From Actinomadura kijaniata NBRC 14229 (lineage in GTDB: Bacteria > Actinomycetota > Actinomycetes > Streptosporangiales > Streptosporangiaceae): 64,000 bases of DNA. The stretch's first letter is position 1, and each line of letters opens with the position of its first letter. Shown here piece by piece: positions 26,191 through 35,387 of the stretch. The translations under genes were made by a program, and so were the position numbers. The stretch lies in assembly GCF_001552175.1 (NCBI RefSeq), contig NZ_BCQR01000030.1, positions 22,415-86,414 on the forward strand. The letters run 5' to 3'. Under the pieces are notes generated by a model. It searched no databases, had not been told where the DNA came from, and saw only the letters and a program-made list of their open reading frames with translations.

Positions 26191-26400
26191 CTGACCGATG
26201 CCAGTGGGAGGTGCTGGAGCCGTTGCTGCCCAGGCAGCAGGGGGACGGCTCCGCAGCGATGACCGGCGGGTGCTGAACGGCATCATGGGGAAGTCCCACA
26301 CCGGGGTGCCCTGACGGGATGTGCCCGAACGCCACGGGTCGTGAGCGCACCCGCACACCCGCTTTCGCTGGCGGGCCGTCCAGGACCATGCCGATGCGGC
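26191..26400 (+). pseudogene. IS5-type transposase N-terminal remnant (right)
   Basis: The reading WEVLEPLLPRQQGDGSAAM starts at 26205 in one frame, then shifts to DRRVLNGIMG near 26261 and HTGVP, a TGA at 26312 where the family has Trp, then RDVPERHGS and another stop. Together this is the N-terminal region of an IS5-family transposase with a frameshift and two nonsense codons. A trace (RFRW) may continue to about 26375. It is oriented away from the metalloprotease module, opposite to the left remnant. Confidence 0.7.
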
Positions 26401-26814
26401 TGGGAATCTCGCCTGCTGGTCCGGCGAGTCGGGACCAGCCTGGTGCGCTAGTGGAGCATTCCGCTGGTTTGGCGTTGATCGTGGTGGCGTCTTCGGCTTG
26501 GCGCGGAGGTGGGCTGGTTGTCTTTCGCGGCGGTTGGGGCGCTGCTGGCGAAGCATTCACATCGCAACGGAGCGGGCGGCGCGTTTCGTGATGGCCGACC
26601 GTTGCCGGTGGAGCGTTCGCCTTCTGGCGCTCCGGGTCAGTGCTTTGTGCTGCCGGAAGGCTCTGCTGGTTGGTAGGTGGAGTCGTGCTCGGGTTGGGAT
26701 GCGGCCGGTCTATGGGGCCCGGACGTGTTTGCTGAAGGCAACGGCGGGGCTCCGCCGGGGGCCTTCTCGGGGCGGCGGTGGTGCGGTCGGGTGGGTCAGG
26801 TGGGGGCTTCGTCG
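26401..26814. other. Non-coding or decayed stretch
   Basis: About 400 bases follow the right transposase remnant. Long frames here on the minus strand give only Pro/Arg/Thr-rich peptide without domain character. Base composition is less uniform than in neighbouring genes. I see no complete gene. Confidence 0.45.
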
Positions 26815-27195
26815 TCAGGCGCTCTTGGCTCCTTTGGGGGCGGGGGCCTTGTTGCTCTTGGCGTTCGCGGCGGCGCGGCGGGCGGCCTGCTGGGCGGCCC
26901 GGCGCTGCGGGGTGGACTGGGCTCGGTTGAGGCTGGCGCGGACGCGGGCCGCGCCGCGCATCGCCGTCGTCGGGTTGACCTTGCGGCCCGCGTACTCGGC
27001 CAGGACCTCCGCCACGGGGGGTGGGGAGGGCGGGGCCGGGGGCGCGACCGGGGGATGGACGTCGTGGTGGGCGTGGGTGGTGGACGGGGCGCTCGCCGAC
27101 CCGCCGGGCGCGGTCGGAACGGCCGGCACCTGGACGAGCGCGAGATGGGCGTTGCAGTTCGGACACTGCAACGTCGGAGGTGTCTCTCTGCTCAT
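26815..27195 (-). CDS. Small CxxC protein with basic Ala-rich tail
   Basis: The 126-aa product begins MSRETPPTLQCPNCNAHLAL, with one CPNC knuckle resembling half of a zinc ribbon. It continues with a Pro/His-rich linker and ends in a strongly basic Ala/Arg/Lys tail (RRAAQQAARRAAANAKSNK) like nucleic-acid-binding tails. The function is unknown. Several in-frame ATGs lie just upstream (to 27225) and no strong ribosome site separates them. It stands alone downstream of the accessory stretch. Confidence 0.55.
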   Translation of the reverse strand: MSRETPPTLQCPNCNAHLALVQVPAVPTAPGGSASAPSTTHAHHDVHPPVAPPAPPSPPPVAEVLAEYAGRKVNPTTAMRGAARVRASLNRAQSTPQRRAAQQAARRAAANAKSNKAPAPKGAKSA

Positions 27196-27275
27196 AGCAC
27201 ACATCATGACCGGAGGGTCTGACATTCTGCCGTGAGTCTGTCCGGGGCTGGAAATGTGAGTGGGATCACAGTCGC

Positions 27276-27662
27276 TCAGGAGCGCAGTGCGGACAGGTAG
27301 GCGGCCAGCTCGTGGGCGGCGAAGTGGCGGGGGTCCCAGTCGAACGCCTCCGTCTCGCCCCGCCAGGTGTAGGCGTGGGCCCGCCGCCCGTCTTCCAACG
27401 TCAGCGTGACCGTGTCGTACAGGTCGCCCTCGTAGACGTCGATCAGGTGGCGTTCGGCGTCGGTCAGCCCCGTCATCAGCAGGCCCTCGGCGGTGCGGGC
27501 CGGGTCGGGGACCAGGCCGGGGTAGACCACGCCGGGCAGCGCGCGCACCCGCCATCCCTTCGCCGAGGCCGGGGACAGGTCGGGGACGCGTCCCAGCAGC
27601 GCCCGCAGCACCTCGGGGTAACGCAGCGTCCCGTACACGAACAGCCCGGCGACCTCGCTCAT
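27276..27662 (-). CDS. Gamma-glutamylcyclotransferase-like (AIG2-like) protein
   Basis: The 128-aa protein has the family hallmark VYGTLRYP near residue 9, GVVYPGLVP near 44, and IDVYEGDLYDT near 73, where the Glu corresponds to the catalytic acid of the GGCT fold. Members cyclise gamma-glutamyl peptides or amines; the substrate is not known. The ATG overlaps the end of the upstream membrane-protein gene by 4 bases (ATGA), so they are co-translated. Confidence 0.85.
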   Translation of the reverse strand: MSEVAGLFVYGTLRYPEVLRALLGRVPDLSPASAKGWRVRALPGVVYPGLVPDPARTAEGLLMTGLTDAERHLIDVYEGDLYDTVTLTLEDGRRAHAYTWRGETEAFDWDPRHFAAHELAAYLSALRS

Positions 27663-29098
27663 GGATGGGAAGGGTAGGAGGCCGGGGGCGCGGTGCGGCG
27701 TTCGGGGGGCGGGTCGGTGCGGGAGGCGGCCGGGTGCTGGTGGCGGACCGCCGTCAGGGCGCAGACCACGATCGCGACGATCGTGATCCACAGCAGGGTG
27801 CGGCCGGTGCGCGGGGCGTGGCCGCAGGTGAGCCAGAACATGTGGAGCAGCCAGCGGCGCAGGCGGCCGGGCCGGGTGCCGCGGGTCTCCCCGGCGTGGT
27901 GCCGCAGTTCGCGGGCCAGGGCGTCGTCGCCGGTGGCGTGGGCGATCCGGCCGTAGAGGGCGGCGAGCCCGCCTTCGGTCAGCGCCGCGCCCCACTGCGC
28001 GGGGAGCGTGGCGAACGTGCACGGCCCCGTCAGCACGAGCCCTTCGGGCCGGTCCCCGCCCAGGAGGCGGCATCGGGACAGGTCGAGGTCGGCGAGTTCG
28101 AGGCGGTCGGCGGCCGCGCCCCGCAGCGTCAGCACCCGGACGGGCGCGGGCCAGTCGGGCGGCTCCGACAGCCCGGCGAACGGCTGGGCGGCCGTCCGGA
28201 CCGACGCCCGCCCCTCGAACCGCGCGTTCTCCAGCGTCAGCTCCGCGTGCCGCAGCCGCAGGTCGGCGCCGCCGCGCACGGTCGCGCCGTCGAACGCGAC
28301 CCGCCGCGCCGCCGCCTGGACGGACACGCCGCCGCGGGCCTGCGCGTCCGCGAGCGAGATCAGCCCGCCGGCGACCATCGGCCCCAGCCACAGCCCGCGC
28401 CGGAACCGGGCCCGGTCGCAGCGCGCGTTGCGTCCCACCCGCACCCGCCGGAACGACGCCACGTCCTCGAAGCGCGTCCCCGTCGTGATCACATCCCGCC
28501 CGAACCGGGCCCGGTCGAACGCCGCCGCCCCCAGGAACACGACCCGCGCGAACGACGCGTCCGCGTCCCACCGGGTCTCCTCGAACAGCGCGTCGCCACC
28601 GAACACCGCCTCGTCGAACGTCGCGTACCGCCGGAACAGCGCCCCGTGGAACGAGGTGTTCCCGCCGAACCGCGCCCGCTGGAACGACACGTGCCCGCCG
28701 AACACCACGTCGAGGAAGGAGGTCCCGGCGGCGAGGTAGGCCCCGTCGAACGAGCAGTCCCTCTCGAAGCGGGCCCCGCGCCACGTCACCGCCTCGGGCA
28801 GCCGCGCCTCCTCGCACCGCAACCGGCCCAGGCGGGGCCGCCGTTCGGCTCCGGTGACGGCGGTCAGCAGCGTTTCCAGCAGCGCGGGCGTGACGACCAC
28901 GCCGCGCAGGTCGAGATCGGATCCGGGCCCCAGCTCCGCGACGAACCGCCGGAACTCGCGGGGCCGCAGGTGCGCCACGCACGCCGGGTACGGCTCGACC
29001 ACGCGTCCGGCGCAGCCGTCCGGGGCCGGGCAGCGGGGCCAGGACGCGGTGAACGCGGACGGGAGGGGAGGCAGACGGGGGGCTTCGTGGAGGGTCAC
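27659..29098 (-). CDS. Pentapeptide-repeat-like membrane protein
   Basis: The 479-aa protein has a Cys-containing N-terminus (CPAPDGCAGRVVEPYPACVAHL) resembling a small zinc-binding segment. A long run of pentapeptide-like units with F at every fifth position follows (FDGAY, FLDVVF, FQRARF, FHGALF, FDEAVF), predicting a right-handed beta helix over about residues 100-340. A membrane helix near 435-455 and a short Pro/Arg tail end it. Pentapeptide helices serve as scaffolds or DNA mimics. The N-terminal Cys cluster separates it from the two other pentapeptide-like proteins in this window. Confidence 0.75.
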   Translation of the reverse strand: MTLHEAPRLPPLPSAFTASWPRCPAPDGCAGRVVEPYPACVAHLRPREFRRFVAELGPGSDLDLRGVVVTPALLETLLTAVTGAERRPRLGRLRCEEARLPEAVTWRGARFERDCSFDGAYLAAGTSFLDVVFGGHVSFQRARFGGNTSFHGALFRRYATFDEAVFGGDALFEETRWDADASFARVVFLGAAAFDRARFGRDVITTGTRFEDVASFRRVRVGRNARCDRARFRRGLWLGPMVAGGLISLADAQARGGVSVQAAARRVAFDGATVRGGADLRLRHAELTLENARFEGRASVRTAAQPFAGLSEPPDWPAPVRVLTLRGAAADRLELADLDLSRCRLLGGDRPEGLVLTGPCTFATLPAQWGAALTEGGLAALYGRIAHATGDDALARELRHHAGETRGTRPGRLRRWLLHMFWLTCGHAPRTGRTLLWITIVAIVVCALTAVRHQHPAASRTDPPPERRTAPPASYPSHP

Positions 29099-29232
29099 AT
29101 CGGGGTTGTACCCGCGTGGGGCGGGGCCCCGAATCGATCCTCACGGTCAGGCCGCCCTTCCCACCCCGCCCCGCTGTCCGCGCCCCGCGCGCCACCCCGC
29201 GGCCGCCGGAGGGCGACCGCGCGGGCGGCGGA

Positions 29233-29685
29233 TCAGCGCCGGGCCCGCCGCTTCGCGGACCGGGCGGTGCTCCTGGCCTGCTTGCGGGCGGCGCGGCCGG
29301 CGGTGCCCGCCCGTTTCGCGGCGCGGGCGGTGGTCGTGGAGCGGCCGCCGGAACGGTTCCTCATCCAGCGGCGCGCCAGCAGCAGGGCCACCACGGCGAC
29401 GGCCCCGCCCGCGACCGGGCCCGGACGGCGGCGGACCTTCTCGGTGGCCTGCACCACCGGGTCCGGGGCGGCCTCGCGGGCCTTGCCGGTCAGCTCCCCG
29501 GCCTTGTGGCGGATCTCGCCGGCCTTCTCGCCGGCGCGTTCCTTCAGCTCGCCCACCTTGTCCTGGGCGCGGGCCTTCACGTCGGCGCGGGCGCTCAGGG
29601 CCTCCACCGTCGCGCCCAGCTCCTCGCGGGCCTGCTCGACGCGTTCCTGCTGCTGCTGAACTTCCGGGTCGGTGTCCCTGGTCAT
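29233..29685 (-). CDS. DUF3618-like membrane-associated protein
   Basis: The 150-aa product has an acidic, coiled-coil-like first half (QQQERVEQAREELGATVEAL, with Ala/Lys repeats), a membrane helix near residues 88-104 and a very basic Arg/Ala/Lys tail. The N-terminal pattern (R-E-E-L-G-x-T-V-E-A-L) is that of DUF3618 proteins of actinobacteria. These are usually paired with a holin-like protein, as here: the upstream gene overlaps by 4 bases (ATGA). The molecular role is unknown; an envelope or stress function is inference. Confidence 0.8.
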   Translation of the reverse strand: MTRDTDPEVQQQQERVEQAREELGATVEALSARADVKARAQDKVGELKERAGEKAGEIRHKAGELTGKAREAAPDPVVQATEKVRRRPGPVAGGAVAVVALLLARRWMRNRSGGRSTTTARAAKRAGTAGRAARKQARSTARSAKRRARR

Positions 29686-30092
29686 CGTCGGCCCCTGTCC
29701 TTGATCTCCCGCACGTCGGCGCGCACGCTCTCGGTCGTCTGTTCCGGTGACGGCGGCGCGGCCATGCCCATCTGCTTCTTGCCGCGCTGCGCCAGCACGC
29801 CCGCCACGGCGAACAGCACCACCGTCACGATCAGCGCCGCCGCCCAGGCGGGCAGCACCAGCGCCAGCAGCAACGTGACGGTCGCCACCAGCGCGCCGCC
29901 CCCGTACAGCGCGGCCACCCCGGCCCCGCCGAACATCTTCGCGCCCTGCGCGTAGTGGCGGCCCTTGGCCGTCACCTCCGTCTGAGCCAGCCGCAGTTCC
30001 TCGCGCACCAGCCGCGCGCTCTGCTCGCTGAGCTGCTTGACCAGCTCCGACGTGGGGAGCCCGGCCAGATCGGCCGGATTTCGTTCGGTCAT
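29682..30092 (-). CDS. Holin-like (phage-holin superfamily) membrane protein
   Basis: The 136-aa protein has a soluble amphipathic N-terminus (ELVKQLSEQSARLVREELRL), two adjacent membrane helices near residues 55-75 and 80-100, and a short tail. This matches the actinobacterial putative holin-X type, which is chromosomal and not a sign of prophage. ATG 30092 is preceded by GGGAGGCGTGAG. It forms a two-gene operon with the DUF3618-like protein. Confidence 0.82.
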   Translation of the reverse strand: MTERNPADLAGLPTSELVKQLSEQSARLVREELRLAQTEVTAKGRHYAQGAKMFGGAGVAALYGGGALVATVTLLLALVLPAWAAALIVTVVLFAVAGVLAQRGKKQMGMAAPPSPEQTTESVRADVREIKDRGRR

Positions 30093-30228
30093 CTCACGCC
30101 TCCCTGTCGTGCCGCCGGAGGTACCCGGCCAGCGGGCGGAATAACGATGTGACCCCGACCAACCGTCGAGTGATCTATGGGAACCTCGGGAACGATCGTG
30201 ATGTCTGACATACAGCGGAAACACCGTC

Positions 30229-30250
30229 GTTCGACTTCCGTTCACCTTTG
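30229..30250 (+). promoter_or_regulatory. PHO-box-like direct repeat before ppk
   Basis: GTTCGACTTCC (30229-30239) and GTTCACCTTTG (30240-30250) are two adjacent 11-base units, each beginning with a match to the GTTCACC core of actinomycete PhoP sites (5 of 7 and 7 of 7). The spacing is the exact 11-base period of PHO boxes. It lies 17 bases before the ppk start codon, close to or over the transcription start. Confidence 0.6.
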
Positions 30251-30267
30251 CTGGGGATCATTGCGCC

Positions 30268-32352
30268 ATGACCGTCAATCCAGGACATTTCGACCACAGC
30301 GCGGAGGCTCTGCCCGACGACCGGTTCCTCGACCGCGAAGAGAGCTGGCTGCGGTTCAACCAGCGCGTCCTGGAGCTGGCCGAGGACCCGTCGCTGCCGC
30401 TGCTGGAGCGGGTCCGCTTCCTGTCGATCTTCGCGTCCAACCTGGACGAGTTCTTCATGGTGCGGGTCGCCGGGCTGACCCGCCGGATGGCCACCGGCCT
30501 GGCCGTCCAGTCCGCCAGCGGGCGGCAGCCGCACGAGATACTGGAACGCACCGCCACCGTCGCCCACGAGCTCATGCTCCGGCACGCCGCGGCCTTCCAC
30601 GAGGACGTCTGCCCCGCCCTGGCCAAGGAGGGCATCCACCTGCTGCGCTGGGTCGACCTGGCCGAGACCGAGCAGGAGAGCCTGCGCCGCCTGTTCCGCG
30701 ACCGGATCTACCCGGTGCTGACGCCGCTGGTGGTGGACTCGGCGCACCCGTTCCCCTACATCTCGGGCCTGTCGCTCAACCTCGCCGTCATCGTCCGCGA
30801 CCCCGAGACCGACGCCACGATGTTCGCCCGCGTGAAGGTCCCGCCGGTCCTGCCCCGCTTCATCGAGGCGTCCCCGAACCGGTTCACCCCGCTGGAGGAC
30901 GTGATCGCCGCCCATCTCGGGCAGCTGTTCGTCGGCATGGAGGTGCTGGAGCACCACGCGTTCCGCGTCACCCGCAACCAGGACCTGGAGATCGACGACG
31001 ACATCAGCGAGGGCCTGCTCCAGGCGCTGGAACGCGAGCTGCTGCGCCGCCGCTTCGGCCCGGTCGTCCGGCTGGAGGTCGAGGAGTCGATCTCCCCGGC
31101 CGTGCTGGACCTGCTCACCGCCGAGCTGGAGATCGACGAGCGGCAGATCTACCGGGTCGGCGGCCCGCTGGACCTGGCGGGCCTGGCGGCCATCGCCGAC
31201 CTGGACCTGCCGCGGCTGAAGTACCCGCCGTTCGTGCCGTCCAAGGCGGTGATCCCTGAGGACGCCGGCATCTTCGCGGCGATCCGGGAACGCGACGTGC
31301 TCGTCCACCACCCCTACGACTCGTTCACCACGACCGTGCAGCGGCTCATCGAGGACGCCGCCACCGACCCCCGGGTGCTGGCGATCAAGCAGACGCTCTA
31401 CCGGACCAGCGGCGACTCCCCGATCGTGGACGCGCTGATCACCGCCGCCGAGGCGGGCAAGCAGGTCGTGGTGGTCGTGGAGCTGAAGGCCCGCTTCGAC
31501 GAGCGCGCCAACATCGTGTGGGCCCGCAAGCTGGAGAAGGCGGGCTGCCACGTCGTCTACGGCTTCGTCGGCCTGAAGACGCACTGCAAGCTCTCGATGG
31601 TCGTGCGGCAGGACTCCGACGGGGTGCTGCGCCGCTACTGCCACATCGGCACCGGCAACTACCACCCCAAGACCGCCCGCCTCTACGAGGACCTCGGCCT
31701 GCTGACCTGCGACCCCAAGGTCGGCGAGGACGTCAGCGCCCTGTTCAACCACCTCACCGGCTACTCCCGGCAGCTCGACTACCACCGGCTGCTGGTCGCC
31801 CCGCAGAGCCTGCGCCCCGGCCTGGTCGAGCGGATCGAACGCGAGACCGCCCACCACCGCGAGGGCCGCGAGGCCCACATCCGCATCAAGTGCAACTCGC
31901 TGGTCGACGAGGTCGTCATCGACGCGCTGTACCGGGCGTCGCGGGAGGGCGTCCCGGTGGACGTCTGGGTGCGGGGGATCTGCGCGCTGCGGCCCGGCGT
32001 GCCCGGCCTGTCGGAGACGATCCGGGTGCGCAGCGTCCTCGGGCGGTTCCTGGAGCACTCGCGGGTCTTCGCGTTCGCCAACGACGGCGACCCCGAGGTG
32101 TGGATCGGCAGCGCCGACCTGATGCACCGCAACCTGGACCGCCGCGTCGAGGCGCTGGTCACCGTCACCGACCGGACCCAGCGCGCGGGGCTGCTCGAAC
32201 TGATGGACCTGGCGATGGACGACGGCACCTGCTCGTGGTGGCTGGACGGGGACGGCACCTGGACCCGCCGCGTCCCCGCGCCCGGCGAGACGCTGCTGGA
32301 CGTCCAGACCCGGCTGGTGCGGACCCGGAGGTGGAGGACGGTCGATGGCTGA
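30268..32352 (+). CDS. ppk1: Polyphosphate kinase 1
   Basis: The 694-aa protein covers the whole PPK1 family: N-terminal [15 protein letters not shown] and [19 protein letters not shown], central [19 protein letters not shown], and the autophosphorylated-His region [12 protein letters not shown] near residue 440, then [19 protein letters not shown] near 465. It reversibly polymerises the gamma phosphate of ATP into polyphosphate. The downstream Nudix/phosphatase gene overlaps by 8 bases, the conserved actinobacterial pairing. The PHO-box-like repeat immediately upstream suggests phosphate control. Confidence 0.97.
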   Translation: MTVNPGHFDHSAEALPDDRFLDREESWLRFNQRVLELAEDPSLPLLERVRFLSIFASNLDEFFMVRVAGLTRRMATGLAVQSASGRQPHEILERTATVAHELMLRHAAAFHEDVCPALAKEGIHLLRWVDLAETEQESLRRLFRDRIYPVLTPLVVDSAHPFPYISGLSLNLAVIVRDPETDATMFARVKVPPVLPRFIEASPNRFTPLEDVIAAHLGQLFVGMEVLEHHAFRVTRNQDLEIDDDISEGLLQALERELLRRRFGPVVRLEVEESISPAVLDLLTAELEIDERQIYRVGGPLDLAGLAAIADLDLPRLKYPPFVPSKAVIPEDAGIFAAIRERDVLVHHPYDSFTTTVQRLIEDAATDPRVLAIKQTLYRTSGDSPIVDALITAAEAGKQVVVVVELKARFDERANIVWARKLEKAGCHVVYGFVGLKTHCKLSMVVRQDSDGVLRRYCHIGTGNYHPKTARLYEDLGLLTCDPKVGEDVSALFNHLTGYSRQLDYHRLLVAPQSLRPGLVERIERETAHHREGREAHIRIKCNSLVDEVVIDALYRASREGVPVDVWVRGICALRPGVPGLSETIRVRSVLGRFLEHSRVFAFANDGDPEVWIGSADLMHRNLDRRVEALVTVTDRTQRAGLLELMDLAMDDGTCSWWLDGDGTWTRRVPAPGETLLDVQTRLVRTRRWRTVDG

Positions 32353-33232
32353 GGTCGTGAGCGCGGCGGGCACGCTGCTGTGGCGGGGCTCGGGGACCGG
32401 CGCGGCGGACGGCCCGGAGATCGCCGTGATCCACCGCCCCCGGTACGACGACTGGACGTTCGCCAAGGGGAAGGTCGATCCGGGCGAGCACGTGCTGCGC
32501 GCCGCCGTCCGCGAGACCGTGGAGGAGACCGGGATCGTGCCCCGGCTGGGCCGCCGCCTGCCGACCGTGACCTATCCGCTGCGGGACGGCCGCACCAAGC
32601 GCGTGGACTGGTGGGCGGCCGAGCCGGCGGCGTCCGCCTCGTTCACCCCGAACGAGGAGGTCGACGAGGTCGCCTGGCTGACGCCCGCGCGGGCCGCGGA
32701 ACGCCTCAGCTACTCCCACGAGGTCGATCTGCTGCACGAGCTGCTCGCCGGGCCGCGGGCCACCCGGCCGCTGATCATCCTGCGGCACGTGTCGGCGGGG
32801 GAGAAGCGCGCCTGGAGCGAGCCGGACGAACTGCGCCCCCTCGACGAGCGGGGCCGCGCCCAGGCGACCGCGCTGGCGGACCTGCTGCCGTGCTACGGCC
32901 CGGCCCGCGTGGTGAGCTCGGCGACGGCGCGCTGCGTGGACACCGCGCTGCCCTACGCGCGGCGCGCCCGCGTCACCGTCACCACCGACGAGGCGTTCAC
33001 CGTCGGCGGGACCGGGTCCGCCGTGGAACGCCTGCTCGCGCTGGCCGCCGACCGCGTGCCGACGATCGTCTGCACCCACGGCGAGATCGTCACCGAGCTG
33101 GTGACGGGCCTGTGCCGCGAGCTGGGCGAGAAGGCCCCCGAGGATCCCGCGCTGCCCAAGGGCGGGTTCTGGACGGCCCAGCTCACGGGCGAGGGCGCTC
33201 CAGCGGTCGTCTCGCTGGAGCGCCACGACTAA
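32345..33232 (+). CDS. Nudix hydrolase fused to histidine phosphatase (MutT1 type)
   Basis: The 295-aa protein has a full Nudix box, G-x5-E-x7-RETVEETGI near residues 40-62. A second domain of the histidine phosphatase superfamily starts near 138 ([15 protein letters not shown], with the usual RHG as RHV) and includes [14 protein letters not shown]. This is the architecture of mycobacterial MutT1, which breaks down 8-oxo-dGTP and diadenosine polyphosphates. It overlaps ppk1 by 8 bases, so both are co-translated. The RHV variant keeps the catalytic Arg-His pair. Confidence 0.92.
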   Translation: MAEVVSAAGTLLWRGSGTGAADGPEIAVIHRPRYDDWTFAKGKVDPGEHVLRAAVRETVEETGIVPRLGRRLPTVTYPLRDGRTKRVDWWAAEPAASASFTPNEEVDEVAWLTPARAAERLSYSHEVDLLHELLAGPRATRPLIILRHVSAGEKRAWSEPDELRPLDERGRAQATALADLLPCYGPARVVSSATARCVDTALPYARRARVTVTTDEAFTVGGTGSAVERLLALAADRVPTIVCTHGEIVTELVTGLCRELGEKAPEDPALPKGGFWTAQLTGEGAPAVVSLERHD

Positions 33233-33250
33233 CCCGCCCGGACGGAGGGT

Positions 33251-34681
33251 TCAGGCGACGGGGACGGGCTCGCCGGCCGGCACGTCCGGTCCGTCGGCGG
33301 CGTCCGACCTCCCCGGCAGCACCCACGCGGCCAGCAGCCCCAGCAGGGTGACCGCGGCGGCGACGTAGACGGTGGTGCGCAGCCCGTCGGCGGTCGCGAC
33401 CCGCAGCGCCTCGCCGGTCAGCCCGTCCGGCCCCGAGGTGGAGATCCCGACCAGGACCGCCAGGCCCGCGCCGGTGCCGACCTGGAGGGCGGTGTTGGCC
33501 ATGCCGCCCGCCGTGCCCTGCTCGCGCCCGTCGACGCCGGTGCCCGCCGCGCCGAACATCGTCGGGTACACCGTGCCCATCCCCGCGCCGTAGACCGCGA
33601 TCCCGGCGAGGACGGTCAGGTAGGAGCCGTCGGCGACCATCCCGAACGCCAGCAGCGCGCCGCCCACCGCGCCCAGCAGCAGCCCCGCGACCAGCGTGGC
33701 GCGCGGCCCGAACCGCACGATCAGCCGCTCGGCGACCGCGTTCGCGACTCCGATCACCAGGGACAGGCCGAGGAACCCCAGCCCGCTCACCAGGGCGCTG
33801 TAGCCCAGCACGTTCTGGAAGTAGAGGGTGAGGAAGTAGACGATGTTCTGCATGCTCGCGCCGAACACGAAGATCACGGCGAGGGCGGGGCCGAGGGTGC
33901 GGTGCCGCAGCAGCCGCAGCGGCATCAGCGGGCTCGCGCTGCGCGCCTCGACCGCCAGGAACACCCCCAGCAGCGCGACCGCGAGCAGCCCGGCGGCCAG
34001 CACCGGCGGCGACGTCCAGCCCGACTCCGGGCCCTGCGCGACCGCGAACACCAGCAGCGTCACGCCCAGCGTCCCGGTCAGCGCGCCCGGCAGGTCGAAC
34101 CGCCCGCGTTCCCGCGGCCCGTCGGCGGCCAGCAGCCCGAACGCGGCCGCCGCGCCGACCAGGACCAGGGGGACGTTCACCAGGAACACCGCCGGCCAGC
34201 CGAACGCCGAGGTCAGCACCCCGCCGAGCAGCGCGCCCAGGCTGAGCCCGCTCGCCCCGGCCATGGCCCACACCGCCACGGCCCGCACCCGTTCCCTCCC
34301 CTCCGGGAACGAGGTGTTGACCAGCGACAGCGTGGCCGGGAACAGCACCGCGCCGCCGATCCCCTGCAACGCCCGCGCGGCGACCAGCGTCTCGGGGGAG
34401 GTGGCCAGCCCGCCCAGCAGGGACGCGCCGCCGAACAGCAGCATCCCGAGCACGAACATGCGCCGCCGTCCCAGCAGGTCCGCCGACCGGCCGCCGAGCA
34501 GCAGGAACCCGCCGAAGAAGATCGCGTAGGCGCTGATCACCCACTGGGTGGCGTGCCCGGACAGGCCCACGCTGCGGGCGATGTCCGGCAGCGCGACGTA
34601 GACGATCGTGAAGTCCAGCGAGGTGATGAGGCTGGAGAAGGCCAGCAGGGCGAGCCGCGGCCCGGTTCGTGGAGCGGTCAT
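33251..34681 (-). CDS. MFS transporter, DHA2 (14-helix) drug-exporter type
   Basis: The 476-aa product has about 14 membrane helices, with LDFTIVYVALPDIA in helix 1 (motif D1 of the DHA2 family) and GGRSADLLGRRRMFVLGM in the loop between helices 2 and 3 (motif A). Proton-driven efflux of drugs or metabolites is expected; the substrate is unknown. It is 12 bases downstream of the FMN reductase gene on the same strand and converges with the Nudix gene. ATG 34681. Confidence 0.92.
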   Translation of the reverse strand: MTAPRTGPRLALLAFSSLITSLDFTIVYVALPDIARSVGLSGHATQWVISAYAIFFGGFLLLGGRSADLLGRRRMFVLGMLLFGGASLLGGLATSPETLVAARALQGIGGAVLFPATLSLVNTSFPEGRERVRAVAVWAMAGASGLSLGALLGGVLTSAFGWPAVFLVNVPLVLVGAAAAFGLLAADGPRERGRFDLPGALTGTLGVTLLVFAVAQGPESGWTSPPVLAAGLLAVALLGVFLAVEARSASPLMPLRLLRHRTLGPALAVIFVFGASMQNIVYFLTLYFQNVLGYSALVSGLGFLGLSLVIGVANAVAERLIVRFGPRATLVAGLLLGAVGGALLAFGMVADGSYLTVLAGIAVYGAGMGTVYPTMFGAAGTGVDGREQGTAGGMANTALQVGTGAGLAVLVGISTSGPDGLTGEALRVATADGLRTTVYVAAAVTLLGLLAAWVLPGRSDAADGPDVPAGEPVPVA

Positions 34682-34693
34682 CGGTGTCTCTCC

Positions 34694-35263
34694 TCAGACG
34701 GTGTAGGGGCGGACGGCGCGGGCGTCGCGCAGCGCGCGCCCCCACCAGACGAGCTGGTCGAGCAGGCTCTTGGCGGCGGCCTCGGTACCGGCCCGGTCGA
34801 CGGGCTCACCGGCGTCGTCGAACCGGTTCCAGCAGGTGTGGAAGCTGACGGTGTCGCGGACCGTGGTGGCGTGCAGCTCGGTGAAGACCTGCCGCAACTG
34901 CTCGACGGCGCGCAGGCCGCCGGAGACGCCGCCGTAGGACACGAACGCGACCGGCTTGGCCTTCCACTCGTCCACGAACCAGTCGATCGCGGTCTTCAGC
35001 GGAGCCGGATAGCCGCGGTTGTACTCGGGCGTGACCACGACGAACGCGTCGGCGGCCGCCAGCCGGGACGCGAGCGCCCGCACGGCCGCGTCGCCGGTGT
35101 CGTCCAGCACCTCCGGCAGCCCGGCCTCGGCCAGGTCGACGACGTCGACCCCCAGCCCCCCGTGCCGCCGCGCCACGCGCGTGAACCAGTCCGCCACCGT
35201 CGGCCCGAACCGCCCCTGCCGGGTGCTGCCGATGATGATCGCCACTCGGATGTCCGTGTCCAC
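34694..35263 (-). CDS. NADPH-dependent FMN reductase
   Basis: The 189-aa protein is a flavodoxin-fold reductase: [18 protein letters not shown] near residue 8 (FMN phosphate loop) and [20 protein letters not shown] near 75, typical of the SsuE/azoreductase-like NADPH:FMN family. It probably supplies reduced flavin or reduces quinones. GTG 35263 has GGGAGG in front. It heads a likely two-gene unit with the MFS exporter and diverges from the SARP regulator 124 bases away, which could control it. Confidence 0.9.
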   Translation of the reverse strand: MDTDIRVAIIIGSTRQGRFGPTVADWFTRVARRHGGLGVDVVDLAEAGLPEVLDDTGDAAVRALASRLAAADAFVVVTPEYNRGYPAPLKTAIDWFVDEWKAKPVAFVSYGGVSGGLRAVEQLRQVFTELHATTVRDTVSFHTCWNRFDDAGEPVDRAGTEAAAKSLLDQLVWWGRALRDARAVRPYTV

Positions 35264-35387
35264 CGGACCTCCCCTCAGGTCGTCCTCCCTCTGTCGTCCA
35301 CGACTCTGCCGGGGACCGCCTACGCGCCCCTTACGCGCGACTTTCACCAGCGCTTACGGCCCGGAGCCGCCCGTTATGGTCAGCGGT

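Noticed and set aside
26114..27202. A 362-codon minus-strand open frame over the right transposase remnant
   Set aside because: The peptide is Pro/Arg-rich without domains and runs antisense to the recognisable transposase text and in another frame of the CxxC protein.
29682..30092. Prophage indicated by a holin-like gene
   Set aside because: No lysin, integrase or structural phage genes are nearby; this holin-like family is a normal chromosomal pair with DUF3618 proteins.
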